Of a stretch of 64,000 nt of DNA, positions 8,100 through 17,001 are shown piece by piece (position 1 is the stretch's first letter; each line of letters begins with the position of its first letter). The stretch lies in the NCBI RefSeq assembly GCF_009905725.1, contig NZ_JAAAKV010000001.1, forward strand, positions 62,001 through 126,000, given 5' to 3'. The notes beneath the pieces were generated by a model. It was given only the letters and a program-made list of their open reading frames with translations, had not been told where the DNA came from and did not search any database. Position numbers and translations under genes: made by a program. This DNA comes from Emticicia sp. CRIBPO. GTDB lineage: Bacteria; Bacteroidota; Bacteroidia; Cytophagales; Spirosomataceae.

Positions 8100-8966
8100 A
8101 TGCAGACCAAAGAACTACAGGACATTGCCTCACAAGTCAGACGAGACATTGTTAGAATGGTGCACGGGTGTAAATCCGGTCATCCGGGAGGATCGCTCGG
8201 ATGTACAGATTTGTTGGTAGCCCTTTATTTTCAACAAATGAAAGTAAGTAACCGTAAAGGAAAAGGCGGGTATATTTCATTTAAAATGAACGGTGCAGAC
8301 GAGGATTTATTCTTTTTATCCAATGGACACATTTCTCCTGTTTTTTATTCGGTTCTGGCAAGAAAAGGATATTTTGGTGTTGAAGAATTAGCCACTTTCA
8401 GAAAAATCAACTCAAGACTGCAAGGTCACCCGACCACCCACGAGCACCTTCCGGGTATCCGTGTGGCTTCAGGTTCTTTAGGACAAGGCTTGTCGGTAGC
8501 TATCGGAGCGGCCCTGGCTAAAAAGCTTGATGGTGATGATAAACTGGTTTATTGCTTAATGGGTGATGGCGAGCAGCAGGAAGGACAGATCTGGGAAGCA
8601 GCCCAGTTTGCCCCGCATCATAAAGTGGATAACCTGATCGCTGTGATCGACTTAAACGGTCAGCAGATTGACGGAGCCACCAAGGACGTCATGTCAAACC
8701 GTGACCTGAAAGCCAAATACAAAGCTTTCGGATGGAATGTGATGGAAATCGCTAACGGTAATGATATGGATGCTGTGATAGCCGGATTAAGAAAAGCCAA
8801 AAGACTGACTGGCAAAGGCCAGCCGGTGATGATCTTAATGAAAACCGAGATGGGTGCCGGAGTAGACTTTATGATGGGTAGCCACAAATGGCACGGTGTA
8901 GCTCCGAACGACGAGCAACTGGCTGCAGCCCTGGCTCAGCTTCCTGAAACCCTTGGTGATTATTAA
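8100..8966 (+). CDS. Transketolase, N-terminal (thiamine-pyrophosphate binding) subunit
   Basis: This 288-residue protein matches the N-terminal half of transketolase. It has the opening HGCKSGHPGGSLG, the loop GLGQG-like segment SGSLGQGLSVAIG, and the TPP/metal motif LMGDGEQQEGQIWEAA. Together with the next gene it forms a two-chain transketolase, which moves two-carbon ketol units in the pentose phosphate pathway; 1-deoxyxylulose-like activity is unlikely because no DXS features are seen. The C-terminal partner starts 21 bases downstream, so the two are one operon. Split transketolases are known in Bacteroidota and other phyla. Confidence 0.93.
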   Translation: MQTKELQDIASQVRRDIVRMVHGCKSGHPGGSLGCTDLLVALYFQQMKVSNRKGKGGYISFKMNGADEDLFFLSNGHISPVFYSVLARKGYFGVEELATFRKINSRLQGHPTTHEHLPGIRVASGSLGQGLSVAIGAALAKKLDGDDKLVYCLMGDGEQQEGQIWEAAQFAPHHKVDNLIAVIDLNGQQIDGATKDVMSNRDLKAKYKAFGWNVMEIANGNDMDAVIAGLRKAKRLTGKGQPVMILMKTEMGAGVDFMMGSHKWHGVAPNDEQLAAALAQLPETLGDY

Positions 8967-8987
8967 TTAACAAAGAAGTCGAAAATC

Positions 8988-9941
8988 ATGAAAAAATATA
9001 CGTTCACAGAGAAAAAAGATACACGTTCGGGATTTGGTGATGCCATGACCGAACTTGGAGAATCACATCCCAATGTTGTAGCCCTATGTGCCGACCTTGT
9101 AGGATCACTGAAAATTGCTCCGTTCATTAAAAACCACCCTGAAAGATTTATCCAGACAGGTATTGCCGAAGCCAACATGATCGGTATAGCCTCAGGTCTG
9201 GCGATCGGTGGTAAAATTCCTTATGCTACTACCTTTGCCAATTTCGGCTCGGGCCGTGTTTATGACCAGATCCGTCAGTCGGTAGCTTATTCAGATAAAA
9301 ACGTGAAGATCGCCGTATCACATGCAGGCTTAACCCTTGGGGAAGACGGTGCCACCCACCAGATCCTTGAAGACCTTGCGATGATGCGTGCCATGCCCAA
9401 TATGACGGTTATCAATCCATGTGATTATAACCAGACCAAAGCAGCAACCATTGCTATTGCTGATCACGAAGGTCCTGTATACCTGAGATTCGGCAGACCG
9501 GTTGTTCCCGTATTTACGCCTGCGGACCAGAAATTTGAAATAGGTAAAGCCTGGATGGTTAACGAAGGAAAAGACGTGAGTATCATTGCTACAGGCCACC
9601 TGGTATGGGAAGCCATCAAAGCCGGTGAAATCCTGGAAGAAAAAGGCATTGACGCTGAAATCATCAACATACACACCATCAAACCACTTGATACGGCAGC
9701 CATCCTGAAGAGTGTCAAGAAGACAAAATGTGTGGTAACCTGTGAAGAACACCAGGCTAACGGAGGATTGGGAGACGCTGTAGCTCAGACTTTGTCTCAG
9801 AACTTTTTAGCTCCTCAGGAGTATATTGCAGTGAAAGATTCATTTGGCGAGTCGGGTGTTCCTGAAGACCTGATGGCAAAATACGGTTTAACAGCTGAGC
9901 ACATCGTTGAAGCTGTTCTGAAAGTAATTTCAAGAAAATAA
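8988..9941 (+). CDS. Transketolase, C-terminal (pyrimidine plus TKC) subunit
   Basis: This 317-residue protein is the second half of the split transketolase. The pyrimidine-binding domain includes GIAEANMIGIASGLA and HAGLTLGEDGATHQ. The C-terminal transketolase domain follows from about residue 185. It needs the upstream TPP-binding chain to be active. The gene is followed directly by a strong terminator. Confidence 0.93.
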   Translation: MKKYTFTEKKDTRSGFGDAMTELGESHPNVVALCADLVGSLKIAPFIKNHPERFIQTGIAEANMIGIASGLAIGGKIPYATTFANFGSGRVYDQIRQSVAYSDKNVKIAVSHAGLTLGEDGATHQILEDLAMMRAMPNMTVINPCDYNQTKAATIAIADHEGPVYLRFGRPVVPVFTPADQKFEIGKAWMVNEGKDVSIIATGHLVWEAIKAGEILEEKGIDAEIINIHTIKPLDTAAILKSVKKTKCVVTCEEHQANGGLGDAVAQTLSQNFLAPQEYIAVKDSFGESGVPEDLMAKYGLTAEHIVEAVLKVISRK

Positions 9942-9950
9942 TAAACTTTT

Positions 9951-9987
9951 AAGATCCCGGGACTTCTGTTTCCGGGATCTTTTTTTT
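9951..9987 (+). terminator. Rho-independent terminator after transketolase
   Basis: The 10-bp perfect arms AAGATCCCGG (9951-9960) and CCGGGATCTT (9972-9981) are followed by six further T. The sigma factor ATG lies only five bases after the T tract. Confidence 0.93.
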
Positions 9988-9991
9988 ATCC

Positions 9992-10537
9992 ATGAAAGAT
10001 GAACAGATCATAGAGCTTCTTTTAAATCCGGAAACACAAAACCGGGCATTTGAGGCTATACTAAAGACATACAAGGAAAAAATTTACTATCACGTCCGCA
10101 AAATCGTGATCGATCATGATGATGCCGACGACGTGACCCAGGAGAGTTTCATCAAAATCTGGAAAAACCTCGACAAATTCAGAGGGGACTCGAAACTCTA
10201 TACCTGGCTTTACAGGATCGCGACCAACGAGGCCCTGACGTTTCTGCAGAAGAAAAGAAAGGAAAATTCAGTGTCTATCGATGATAACGAGCAGTTACTT
10301 TCAATTTTCGAAGCTCCCCAGAGCAATGAATACCTCAACGGCGACGAGATTCAGATCAAGTTGCAAAAAGCCTTGCTGCAGCTCACAGACAAACAGAGAG
10401 TGGTGTTTAACTTAAAATATTTTGAGGATTTGAAATACGAGGAAATTTCAGAGATCACTGAAACCAGTGTGGGTGGTCTGAAGGCTACTTATCACTTTGC
10501 AGTGAAAAGAATTGAAGAATTTCTTAAAACAAATTAA
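9992..10537 (+). CDS. ECF-type RNA polymerase sigma factor
   Basis: This 181-residue sigma factor has region 2 (DADDVTQESFIKIWKNLDKFRG with TWLYRIATNEAL) and region 4 (LTDKQRVVFNLKYFEDLKYEEISEITETSVGGLKATYHFAVKRI as separate motifs within residues 125-178). It directs RNA polymerase to an unknown extracytoplasmic-stress regulon. The next two genes encode a membrane protein and a Spy-like periplasmic protein, which fits a sigma / membrane regulator / sensor module. The start codon abuts the upstream terminator, so expression must come from readthrough or an unusual promoter. Confidence 0.93.
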   Translation: MKDEQIIELLLNPETQNRAFEAILKTYKEKIYYHVRKIVIDHDDADDVTQESFIKIWKNLDKFRGDSKLYTWLYRIATNEALTFLQKKRKENSVSIDDNEQLLSIFEAPQSNEYLNGDEIQIKLQKALLQLTDKQRVVFNLKYFEDLKYEEISEITETSVGGLKATYHFAVKRIEEFLKTN

Positions 10538-10582
10538 ACCTTTTGTGTTTTAAACTGTCAAATTACCAAAGCAGGATTAATT

Positions 10583-11074
10583 ATGAACTTAGAAGACAAT
10601 AAGACCGGACATCCCTTTAAAACACCCGACAATTACTTTGAAGAGATGGAAAGCCGTATCCTTAGTGAGGTCAGCTTACGTGGAATAGAGGCCCCTTTCA
10701 AGGTCAAAGAGGATTTCTTCAGTAAAATGGAAAAAGAAATTCTGGCCAGGACCACGGAAGAAGCCAAGCCGCTAACGGTGACGTATAAAAAGAGCAGTTT
10801 CAAGGGTATTTACAGAATGGCAGCAGGCTTCCTGATGTTTTTTGGCCTTGGACTGGGATATTATTACTATTCGTCTGACAACGTAAAAATTGATGACCTC
10901 AGTAATGATGAGATGGTGGCTTACCTGGAGTACCAGTCGATCAGTTCAAGTGAAATTGCCGGTTTTTTAGAGCCGGATGCATTTGATAATAAAGATATCC
11001 TGCCTGAGGATCTGGAGATACATGAAAGTGACATCTTCCTGGAATCCGATGCAAAAATCGTTAAAAGTATTTAA
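10583..11074 (+). CDS. Single-pass membrane protein, candidate anti-sigma partner
   Basis: This 163-residue protein has one transmembrane segment at about residues 77-97 (MAAGFLMFFGLGLGYYYY). The N-terminal cytoplasmic part contains an internal duplication: residues 11-30 (PFKTPDNYFEEMESRIL) and 39-58 (PFKVKEDFFSKMEKEIL). The C-terminal part is acidic and presumably periplasmic. No classical anti-sigma zinc motif is present. Its place directly after an ECF sigma gene suggests it holds or modulates that sigma factor; this is inference. Confidence 0.75.
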   Translation: MNLEDNKTGHPFKTPDNYFEEMESRILSEVSLRGIEAPFKVKEDFFSKMEKEILARTTEEAKPLTVTYKKSSFKGIYRMAAGFLMFFGLGLGYYYYSSDNVKIDDLSNDEMVAYLEYQSISSSEIAGFLEPDAFDNKDILPEDLEIHESDIFLESDAKIVKSI

Positions 11075-11086
11075 TTTAAACTAAAA

Positions 11087-11530
11087 ATGAAAAAAATAAC
11101 ATTTTTGGCCTTATTATTCTCCACCTTCAGTGTCTTCTCTTTTGCACAGAAAAGAGGTGATCATCCGGGGGGAGAAAGAGTAAAAGCCGTAAAAATTGGA
11201 ATGATCACCGAACAACTTCAGCTATCCGAATCACAGGCTGAGAAGTTCTGGCCCGTTTACAATGCCTATTCCGATGAACGCATGCTGATCAACCGCCAGA
11301 TAAGAGAAAAGACAAAACGTGCAGCCAATACCGGCGTTTCTGATGAAGAGGTTTTAAAGCAACAGGATGAGGTTCTGGAATTGAAGTCGAAAGAAATTGA
11401 ACTGGTAAAACAATACAGGGCGAGTTTTCTGAAAGTAATTACAGCCAAGCAATATGCTGATTTACTGGAAACCGAGAGGAAATTTAACCAGATGTTGATG
11501 GAGAAGTTAAAAGAAAGGGGTAAAAATTAA
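11087..11530 (+). CDS. Periplasmic Spy/LTXXQ-like protein (heavy-metal-sensor or chaperone type)
   Basis: This 147-residue secreted protein has a signal peptide ending near FAQKR. The mature part is helical and charged, with the LQLSESQAEKFWPVYNAY signature seen in Spy/CpxP/CnrX-like proteins (an LTxxQ-type helix), followed by a long amphipathic helix. Known relatives act as periplasmic chaperones or as sensors that control an ECF sigma factor. It is the third gene of the sigma operon, 12 bases after its neighbour. The stop codon lies in the loop of a terminator. Confidence 0.8.
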   Translation: MKKITFLALLFSTFSVFSFAQKRGDHPGGERVKAVKIGMITEQLQLSESQAEKFWPVYNAYSDERMLINRQIREKTKRAANTGVSDEEVLKQQDEVLELKSKEIELVKQYRASFLKVITAKQYADLLETERKFNQMLMEKLKERGKN

Positions 11531-11546
11531 TTTTACCCCTTTTTTT
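11517..11546 (+). terminator. Rho-independent terminator overlapping a stop codon
   Basis: GGGGTAAAA (11517-11525) pairs with TTTTACCCC (11531-11539), followed by seven T. The loop ATTAA contains the TAA stop of the Spy-like gene. Confidence 0.88.
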
Positions 11547-11550
11547 ATGA

Positions 11551-12006
11551 TTATTTTTTCGGAACCAGTACACCGTTCGCTACAAAAACGATGTCTGTTC
11601 TCGGTGTCGTAATTTTACTGATTTCCTCTTCGGTTTTACCGGCTTTTTTCGCTGCAGTCTGCTGATCTTCCACACTGACTACTTTTGTACCCGGCTCACC
11701 TTCGAAAACTACTTTTCTGCCTGCAATATCCGTAGGGACAAAAAAACCATAGTCTTTGAATGAAACCCTTACCGTTTTTCCGTCAGCCGTCTTAACTTTC
11801 ATCCAGCAGCCCGCCATCTGGCAAACCGATTCAACTTCACCTTCCAGTTTAAGATTCTTTTTCTCCAGCGTACCTGATTCTTCTACCAGGACTTTAGCCG
11901 GAAGGGCATCTTTATCTGAGATTTTTTCTCCGAATGATTCATATTTCTGGGCCTGGGCCAAAAAACCAAATGCCGCTAAAACTAATGTAAAAAGTGTTTT
12001 TTTCAT
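11551..12006 (-). CDS. Secreted DUF4920 protein
   Basis: This 151-residue protein has a signal peptide ending at AQAQ and the DUF4920 core, recognisable by VCQMAGCWMKV and DYGFFVPTDIAGRKVVFEG. The two cysteines in CQMAGC could bind a metal or form a disulfide. The function of the family is unknown. It lies 10 bases after the large T9SS cargo gene on the same strand and is probably its co-transcribed partner. Confidence 0.85.
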   Translation of the reverse strand: MKKTLFTLVLAAFGFLAQAQKYESFGEKISDKDALPAKVLVEESGTLEKKNLKLEGEVESVCQMAGCWMKVKTADGKTVRVSFKDYGFFVPTDIAGRKVVFEGEPGTKVVSVEDQQTAAKKAGKTEEEISKITTPRTDIVFVANGVLVPKK

Positions 12007-12016
12007 GATAAAGTGT

Positions 12017-15000
12017 TCATTTTATTACCTTCAGCCAACCTTTACAGGCTTTTCCGTCAGGCAGATTCAATAAATAATAATAGGTGCCCGGCACAGCATT
12101 CTTTCCCCAGTTGTTCTCATACTCCTGGGTATTTAGAATAATTCTACCCCAAGCGTCGTAAATTTGCAACTTTATTCCCGGAAATCCAACTACAAAAGAA
12201 TCATTTTTACCATCATTATTGGGAGTTATCACATTGGGAATCAGACCGTCGTATTTACTGAGGTCTATATTCTTTTGTATCGTAAACTCACAGCCCAGGG
12301 CACTGTAGGCTTTCAGGGTAACCTGGTATACTTTGTCTTCCCTTGCCTGGTAATTTCGTACAGATTCCGTATTGAAACGTTCTCCGGAATCCATCAGCCA
12401 TTCGAACTTTGAGGCGGAGCTTCCGGTCAGGTTATTGAAATTAATGACGGAAGGTTTATTGCAGTCAAATTCATAAGCCACCTCAAAATCGGGTTTGACT
12501 GAGCTGTCAATGCTTACAAGCACCTCTTTTTTAGGTTTACAACCATCTTTATAAAAACCCTGAACGGTATAAGTGCTTGTTTTTGAAGGCCTGATCAGGA
12601 TGCTGTTTTTTACAGAGTCGGCCATTCCGGCAGAAGACCAGACAAATCTATCGGCCAGCCCGCTTGCCGTCAGCAAAACAGAACTGCCGGAACATATCTG
12701 TTTGTTTTCAGACACTTTGAAATCGGCCTTGGTATCTTCTACCTTGATGTTCACTTCTCTTTTCACTGTACACTCGGAATTACTGATGGTTACCTCGTAA
12801 ATAACCGACTGCTGTACATTGGCTGTCGGATTGGCGATATTGGGATCCGACAAGCCGGTAGCCGGAGCCCATTTATAGGTGTCTCCGCCAGTAGCACCCA
12901 ACTGAACCAATGCCCCGGTACAAATCGTTGTATCCCCTTTGGCAGAGCTGTTAAAAGATTTTACCCGAATAAACCGCGTAGTGGAGTCAGTGGCTTTGCA
13001 AATGACGTTATTGAAAGCCTTGAGTTTAATGGCATAATACCCTGAGTCCGAAAAAACATAATTGATATGCTCTGAAGTAGAGATGGCTTTATCATTTATT
13101 TTCCACTGGTAGGTAACAGCCCCCACACTTTTATTGTCAAAAGTCACTTTGGCCGGGGCACAAAGCTCAGGCATATTGACCAGTGTTCCGCTGGTCAGGT
13201 TAAATTTGGCAAGCAGTGCATCAATATTGAACTTAAAAGCAGCCATATTACAGTTGGAGTTGTTATGATTGCTCTGAACAGCATTTTTCAAAGGGAATTC
13301 CACAAAATTACCCGCTTTACAGACACAGGCTGAATGATAAATGATGCCATTCTTATCAAAACGGCAGGTTCCTCCGTCCAGGTGATCGCCACGCTCATCC
13401 TCTGCCACAGGTGGGGCATTGGACCCGAAAAAGGTACCATAAAGCAAAGACTTAAAATTCTTTTCAAAAATAGCAATGTAGTAGTTACTTCCGGTCGTGG
13501 TGGATTTGAAGGCATCCCTGGTAACCGGCAAGCCAGTCGTGGTGCTGAATTCATTGTATCCGTTACCTACATTCACTTTTCCACCCCACCCGGCCACATA
13601 GATATTGCCGCAGTCATTCACCAGGAAAGCAGTGGGAACAATGTCGATCCTGCCGTTACCCCTGCCGGTACCGAAAACAGAAGAAAAAATAGTTTTAGAC
13701 AACTGATTGTCAAGACAATGTATAAACTGTCCGCTTCGCTGGTTACTGTAAACACCGGAACTGACGGGATAGCTTCCGGTGGTTAATCCAAAAACATAAA
13801 CGTTGCTTTCCTTGTCAATATCGAGCAATAAGGCAATGTCTGAATTGGGGGTTCCCAGGTAGGTTTTGGATATTATTTTCCCGTCGGCTATTTTGACAAC
13901 AAATCCCTCCATTTCTCCTCCGAAGTCTTTTTTGTAGGCTGATGCCGTCGGGCCGAAATCTTTACTCTTCGTGCCCCCGCAGACAAATATCTCTCCTTTA
14001 CTGTTCACCCTTATGCCGTATCCGGCGTCGTAATCATTTCCACCGATATAGGTACTGAATTCAAGGGCCGAGCAGTCTCCGTTTAATCTGAAGGTCACAG
14101 CATCGTAAAAAGAATGGATTGGTCCGCTTGAATTGACCAGGGGGAAATTTTCGGAGCTGGTGACCGAAGCCACATAAATCTTGTCGTCTTTGTCTACATA
14201 CACCTCACCCCGGAATTCGTCTCCATAGTTCCTGATAGACAATACCCTGTGGTCATTTAAGCCGTCGTTTCCCGAACCACCGACATAGGTGCTTCCCAGT
14301 ATCTTTTTACCATCCTCGCTGATGAGTGTCACAAAAATATCAGATCCTGCGAGGTAACTGATTCCTGTAGTATTCTGGGGTTCGCTGACCGTTACCCCTC
14401 CGTTGTATGTTTTATCGTAGCCATTTGATGACGTCGGGAAATTGATGGAAGAGGTGGTCCCAAAAACCACAAGCTGGTCTTTTGAATTGACGATCAGGCT
14501 GTGAGGCACTTCCGACTCCTGCCCTCCCAGAAATGTCGAATAGAGTATTTTACTACCGTCGTCTGAATATTTTATAATGACAATGTCTGTTCTTGACAAC
14601 AGCCCTCCCCCTCCTGAGGCCCCGCCCAGTTTTTCCTGTAGTGAACCCGCAGTAACAGGGAAATTCGGCCCGAAAACAGTGCCTGCAGCGTACAAATTAC
14701 CTTTGGAGTCATAAGTGGCCGTATGAGACCAGTTGTCGGAAGCAGAGCCAGAATACGTGGAAAAAACCAGCTCAGGATCAATGATGAGTTCTTTTGATTT
14801 ATCATATTCTCCCAATTCAAAATAAACAGCCCCGTCGCTCATTTTGAACCGCGACCTGACCTGTCTTTTCTGATCCCCGGATTTCTGATAAGTAAAAGGT
14901 TCGAATTCCTTAAAATGGCCGAAGGCCGTTTTGAGGTGTAATTCTCTATTCAGCACTTCAACCGACGAAGCTCCCTGGTAATTCAACCTTATTTTCCCGG

Positions 15001-15517
15001 GATCACCATTAGCTTTGACGATGTATTCATACTTAAGGGCCTGATCAAGACTGTAAATCCTGAAATCTATGTTTTCGAAAACATTTCTGATGTAAATTTC
15101 CTTGTAGGCTTTCACACCCGCTCTCCATCTTGAGGCATCATTACCAAGAAAGTAGTTAAAGGTCTGTTCTTCGGGTGAAGACGCAATGACATTGGAAGCA
15201 CTTAAAGAGGCATTGAAAGAAAAAGCTATTTTCTGGGAATTGATGAGGGAGGACGTGGTTCTGAGTTGATCGGCTTTATCTTGTTTGTTTTTGTTTCTGA
15301 GATGGTCAAGTTGCCTGGTGTCATAAAGCAGGTATTCAAGGCCTTTCGGAGTAATGCAAAGGTAGCCTCCGGGGATATCTGCTTTGTAGAGAATACTGTC
15401 TTCCCACTGCCCTTCATTCCTTACAAACAAATATTTGTCGAGAGGATGAGAAGCGAAAAGTTTCGGCAAAAAAAGTAAGCTAAAAACCAGAATATTTATA
15501 AATATTTTTCGACTCAT
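12017..15517 (-). CDS. Large secreted protein with SBBP-like repeats, PKD domains and T9SS type B sorting domain
   Basis: This 1166-residue protein has a signal peptide (IFINILVFSLLFLPKLFAS). An N-terminal domain at about 25-250 (NEGQWEDSILYKADIPGGYL) is followed by a series of beta-propeller-like SBBP repeats around residues 260-760. PKD/Ig-like modules then occupy about 790-1070. The last 75 residues (VITPNNDGKNDSF, IYDAWGRIIL, GTYYYLL) form the gliding-associated C-terminal domain (type B) that directs export by the type IX system. It is therefore a cell-surface or secreted structural/adhesive protein. The gene has its own -7 element and is followed by the DUF4920 gene. Confidence 0.92.
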   Translation of the reverse strand: MSRKIFINILVFSLLFLPKLFASHPLDKYLFVRNEGQWEDSILYKADIPGGYLCITPKGLEYLLYDTRQLDHLRNKNKQDKADQLRTTSSLINSQKIAFSFNASLSASNVIASSPEEQTFNYFLGNDASRWRAGVKAYKEIYIRNVFENIDFRIYSLDQALKYEYIVKANGDPGKIRLNYQGASSVEVLNRELHLKTAFGHFKEFEPFTYQKSGDQKRQVRSRFKMSDGAVYFELGEYDKSKELIIDPELVFSTYSGSASDNWSHTATYDSKGNLYAAGTVFGPNFPVTAGSLQEKLGGASGGGGLLSRTDIVIIKYSDDGSKILYSTFLGGQESEVPHSLIVNSKDQLVVFGTTSSINFPTSSNGYDKTYNGGVTVSEPQNTTGISYLAGSDIFVTLISEDGKKILGSTYVGGSGNDGLNDHRVLSIRNYGDEFRGEVYVDKDDKIYVASVTSSENFPLVNSSGPIHSFYDAVTFRLNGDCSALEFSTYIGGNDYDAGYGIRVNSKGEIFVCGGTKSKDFGPTASAYKKDFGGEMEGFVVKIADGKIISKTYLGTPNSDIALLLDIDKESNVYVFGLTTGSYPVSSGVYSNQRSGQFIHCLDNQLSKTIFSSVFGTGRGNGRIDIVPTAFLVNDCGNIYVAGWGGKVNVGNGYNEFSTTTGLPVTRDAFKSTTTGSNYYIAIFEKNFKSLLYGTFFGSNAPPVAEDERGDHLDGGTCRFDKNGIIYHSACVCKAGNFVEFPLKNAVQSNHNNSNCNMAAFKFNIDALLAKFNLTSGTLVNMPELCAPAKVTFDNKSVGAVTYQWKINDKAISTSEHINYVFSDSGYYAIKLKAFNNVICKATDSTTRFIRVKSFNSSAKGDTTICTGALVQLGATGGDTYKWAPATGLSDPNIANPTANVQQSVIYEVTISNSECTVKREVNIKVEDTKADFKVSENKQICSGSSVLLTASGLADRFVWSSAGMADSVKNSILIRPSKTSTYTVQGFYKDGCKPKKEVLVSIDSSVKPDFEVAYEFDCNKPSVINFNNLTGSSASKFEWLMDSGERFNTESVRNYQAREDKVYQVTLKAYSALGCEFTIQKNIDLSKYDGLIPNVITPNNDGKNDSFVVGFPGIKLQIYDAWGRIILNTQEYENNWGKNAVPGTYYYLLNLPDGKACKGWLKVIK

Positions 15518-15545
15518 AAATAATTGACCAGTATTCGATGTAAAA

Positions 15546-15553
15546 CAAATTTA
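15546..15553 (-). promoter_or_regulatory. -7 promoter element of the T9SS cargo gene
   Basis: On the minus strand TAAATTTG is an exact TAnnTTTG match, 28 bases ahead of the ATG. No TTG is found at the usual -33 spacing. Confidence 0.45.
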
Positions 15554-15569
15554 ATCGAAATAATCAAAA

Positions 15570-16193
15570 TTATGGTTTAAAATCTAAAACATTTAGGGTT
15601 TCTACGCAAAATTGGTATTCCTTGGGTTCGTTGGAAGAAACAATGATGATACGGTCTGCTGAAAATTGCTCAATCAGGCCGAGATACCAGTCAAAACCGG
15701 TGTGATCAAGGTTGGAAGTGGGTTCATCGAGATAGAGGATCTCAGAATCAGAATAAAAGGCTAAACCCAATTTTAGCCTTTGTTTCATTCCGGATGAAAA
15801 GTTTTTAAGTTGCTTGGAGGTGTGTTTTTGTAGTAGTATAGATTCAAGAAACTCTTCTGTTGTTATCTTTTTTCTGAAAGGCTTGAACCTGACGTGAAAC
15901 TCAACGGCTTCTTTCAGAGAAAATTCTTCTATCAGTTCCATATAAGGAGAGGCGATAGAAAACCTCTTATACCATGTTTCTTCCTCAAGCGGTACATTAT
16001 TTTCAAAATACTGTACCTGGCCTTCGTTGACCGGAATAATTCCCCCGATGGCCTGGATGAAAGTAGATTTGCCTGAGCCGTTAGGCCCGACGACAGCATA
16101 AGACCGATTTGATTGAAAGGAAAAACTCAAATTCCTGAAAATCCATTCGTTTTTAAACTTCTTGCCAATATTTTCAAGCTTTACCTCAAACAA
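15570..16193 (-). CDS. ABC transporter ATP-binding protein, orphan
   Basis: This 207-residue ATPase has Walker A (GPNGSGKST, residues 36-44), the signature FSSGMKQRL, and Walker B with D-loop (ILYLDEPTSNLD). The switch region reads VSSNEPKEY, so the usual histidine (H-loop) is replaced by asparagine. No permease gene is next to it. It starts with TTG 2 bases after the lpxA stop and closes the lipid A operon; this position is typical of small Bacteroidota ABC ATPases whose partner is unknown. Transport substrate cannot be assigned. Confidence 0.88.
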   Translation of the reverse strand: MFEVKLENIGKKFKNEWIFRNLSFSFQSNRSYAVVGPNGSGKSTFIQAIGGIIPVNEGQVQYFENNVPLEEETWYKRFSIASPYMELIEEFSLKEAVEFHVRFKPFRKKITTEEFLESILLQKHTSKQLKNFSSGMKQRLKLGLAFYSDSEILYLDEPTSNLDHTGFDWYLGLIEQFSADRIIIVSSNEPKEYQFCVETLNVLDFKP

Positions 16194-16195
16194 GA

Positions 16196-16987
16196 TCAGT
16201 CTTCGAATTTTGAATTTCCGGTTTTGATAATACCTCTTTCTGAATTGCGGATAAAATTGATGATCTCATCTCTTTCTGCCGTAGCCGACATTTCCAGTTC
16301 AATTTTAGCGATAGCAGCTGAATTATTCAACCCTCTCAGGTAAATAGCCCTGTAGATTTCCTGAATCTCTTCAATTTTTTCATTGGTAAAGCCTCTCCTT
16401 CTCAAACCGATAGAATTGACACCACCATAAGAGATTGGTTCTCTGGCGGCTTTTACAAATGGGGGAACGTCTTTTCTCACCAATGATCCTCCGGCAATCA
16501 TCGCATGATTTCCGATTTTTACAAACTGGTGCACCGCACTTGTTCCGCCGATAAATACATGGTCACCAATGGTGATGTGTCCTGCCAGCTGAACTGTATT
16601 GGCCAGAATAACGTGGTCACCGATGATACAGTCGTGGGCAATGTGCACGTAGGCCATCACCAGGCAATTAGCCCCTACCACCGTTTTGTCTTTGTCGACA
16701 GTTCCGCGGTTGATGGTCACACATTCCCTGATGGTAGTGTTATCACCGATTTCCGTGATGGAATATTCACCTTTGAATTTTAAATCCTGAGGAACGGCAG
16801 AGATTACTGCACCAGGAAAAATCCTGCAGTTTTTCCCTATTCTTGCCCCTTCAAATATGGTTACGTTGGGCCCGATCCAGGTACCCTCTCCTATTTCAAC
16901 GTCTTTACTTATTACTGAAAACGGCTCAATTACTACGTTCTGAGCTATTTTTGCCTCTGGATGAATATACGCCAAAGGTTGATTCAT
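16196..16987 (-). CDS. lpxA: UDP-N-acetylglucosamine acyltransferase LpxA
   Basis: This 263-residue protein catalyses the first step of lipid A synthesis, adding a 3-hydroxyacyl chain from ACP to UDP-GlcNAc. It is a left-handed beta-helix of hexapeptide repeats (for example IGEGTWIGPNVTIFEGARIG) and carries the catalytic-histidine region VMAYVHIAHDCIIGD. The C-terminal helical part begins near residue 190. The length matches the family. It lies 14 bases after lpxC/fabZ in the lipid A operon. Confidence 0.96.
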   Translation of the reverse strand: MNQPLAYIHPEAKIAQNVVIEPFSVISKDVEIGEGTWIGPNVTIFEGARIGKNCRIFPGAVISAVPQDLKFKGEYSITEIGDNTTIRECVTINRGTVDKDKTVVGANCLVMAYVHIAHDCIIGDHVILANTVQLAGHITIGDHVFIGGTSAVHQFVKIGNHAMIAGGSLVRKDVPPFVKAAREPISYGGVNSIGLRRRGFTNEKIEEIQEIYRAIYLRGLNNSAAIAKIELEMSATAERDEIINFIRNSERGIIKTGNSKFED

Positions 16988-17001
16988 ATGATGTATTGAT
17001 T

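Noticed and set aside
13334-13786. Long plus-strand open frame inside the T9SS cargo gene
   Set aside because: It is a shadow of the large minus-strand gene; the translated product has no domain and the minus-strand frame shows clear SBBP-type repeats across the same bases.
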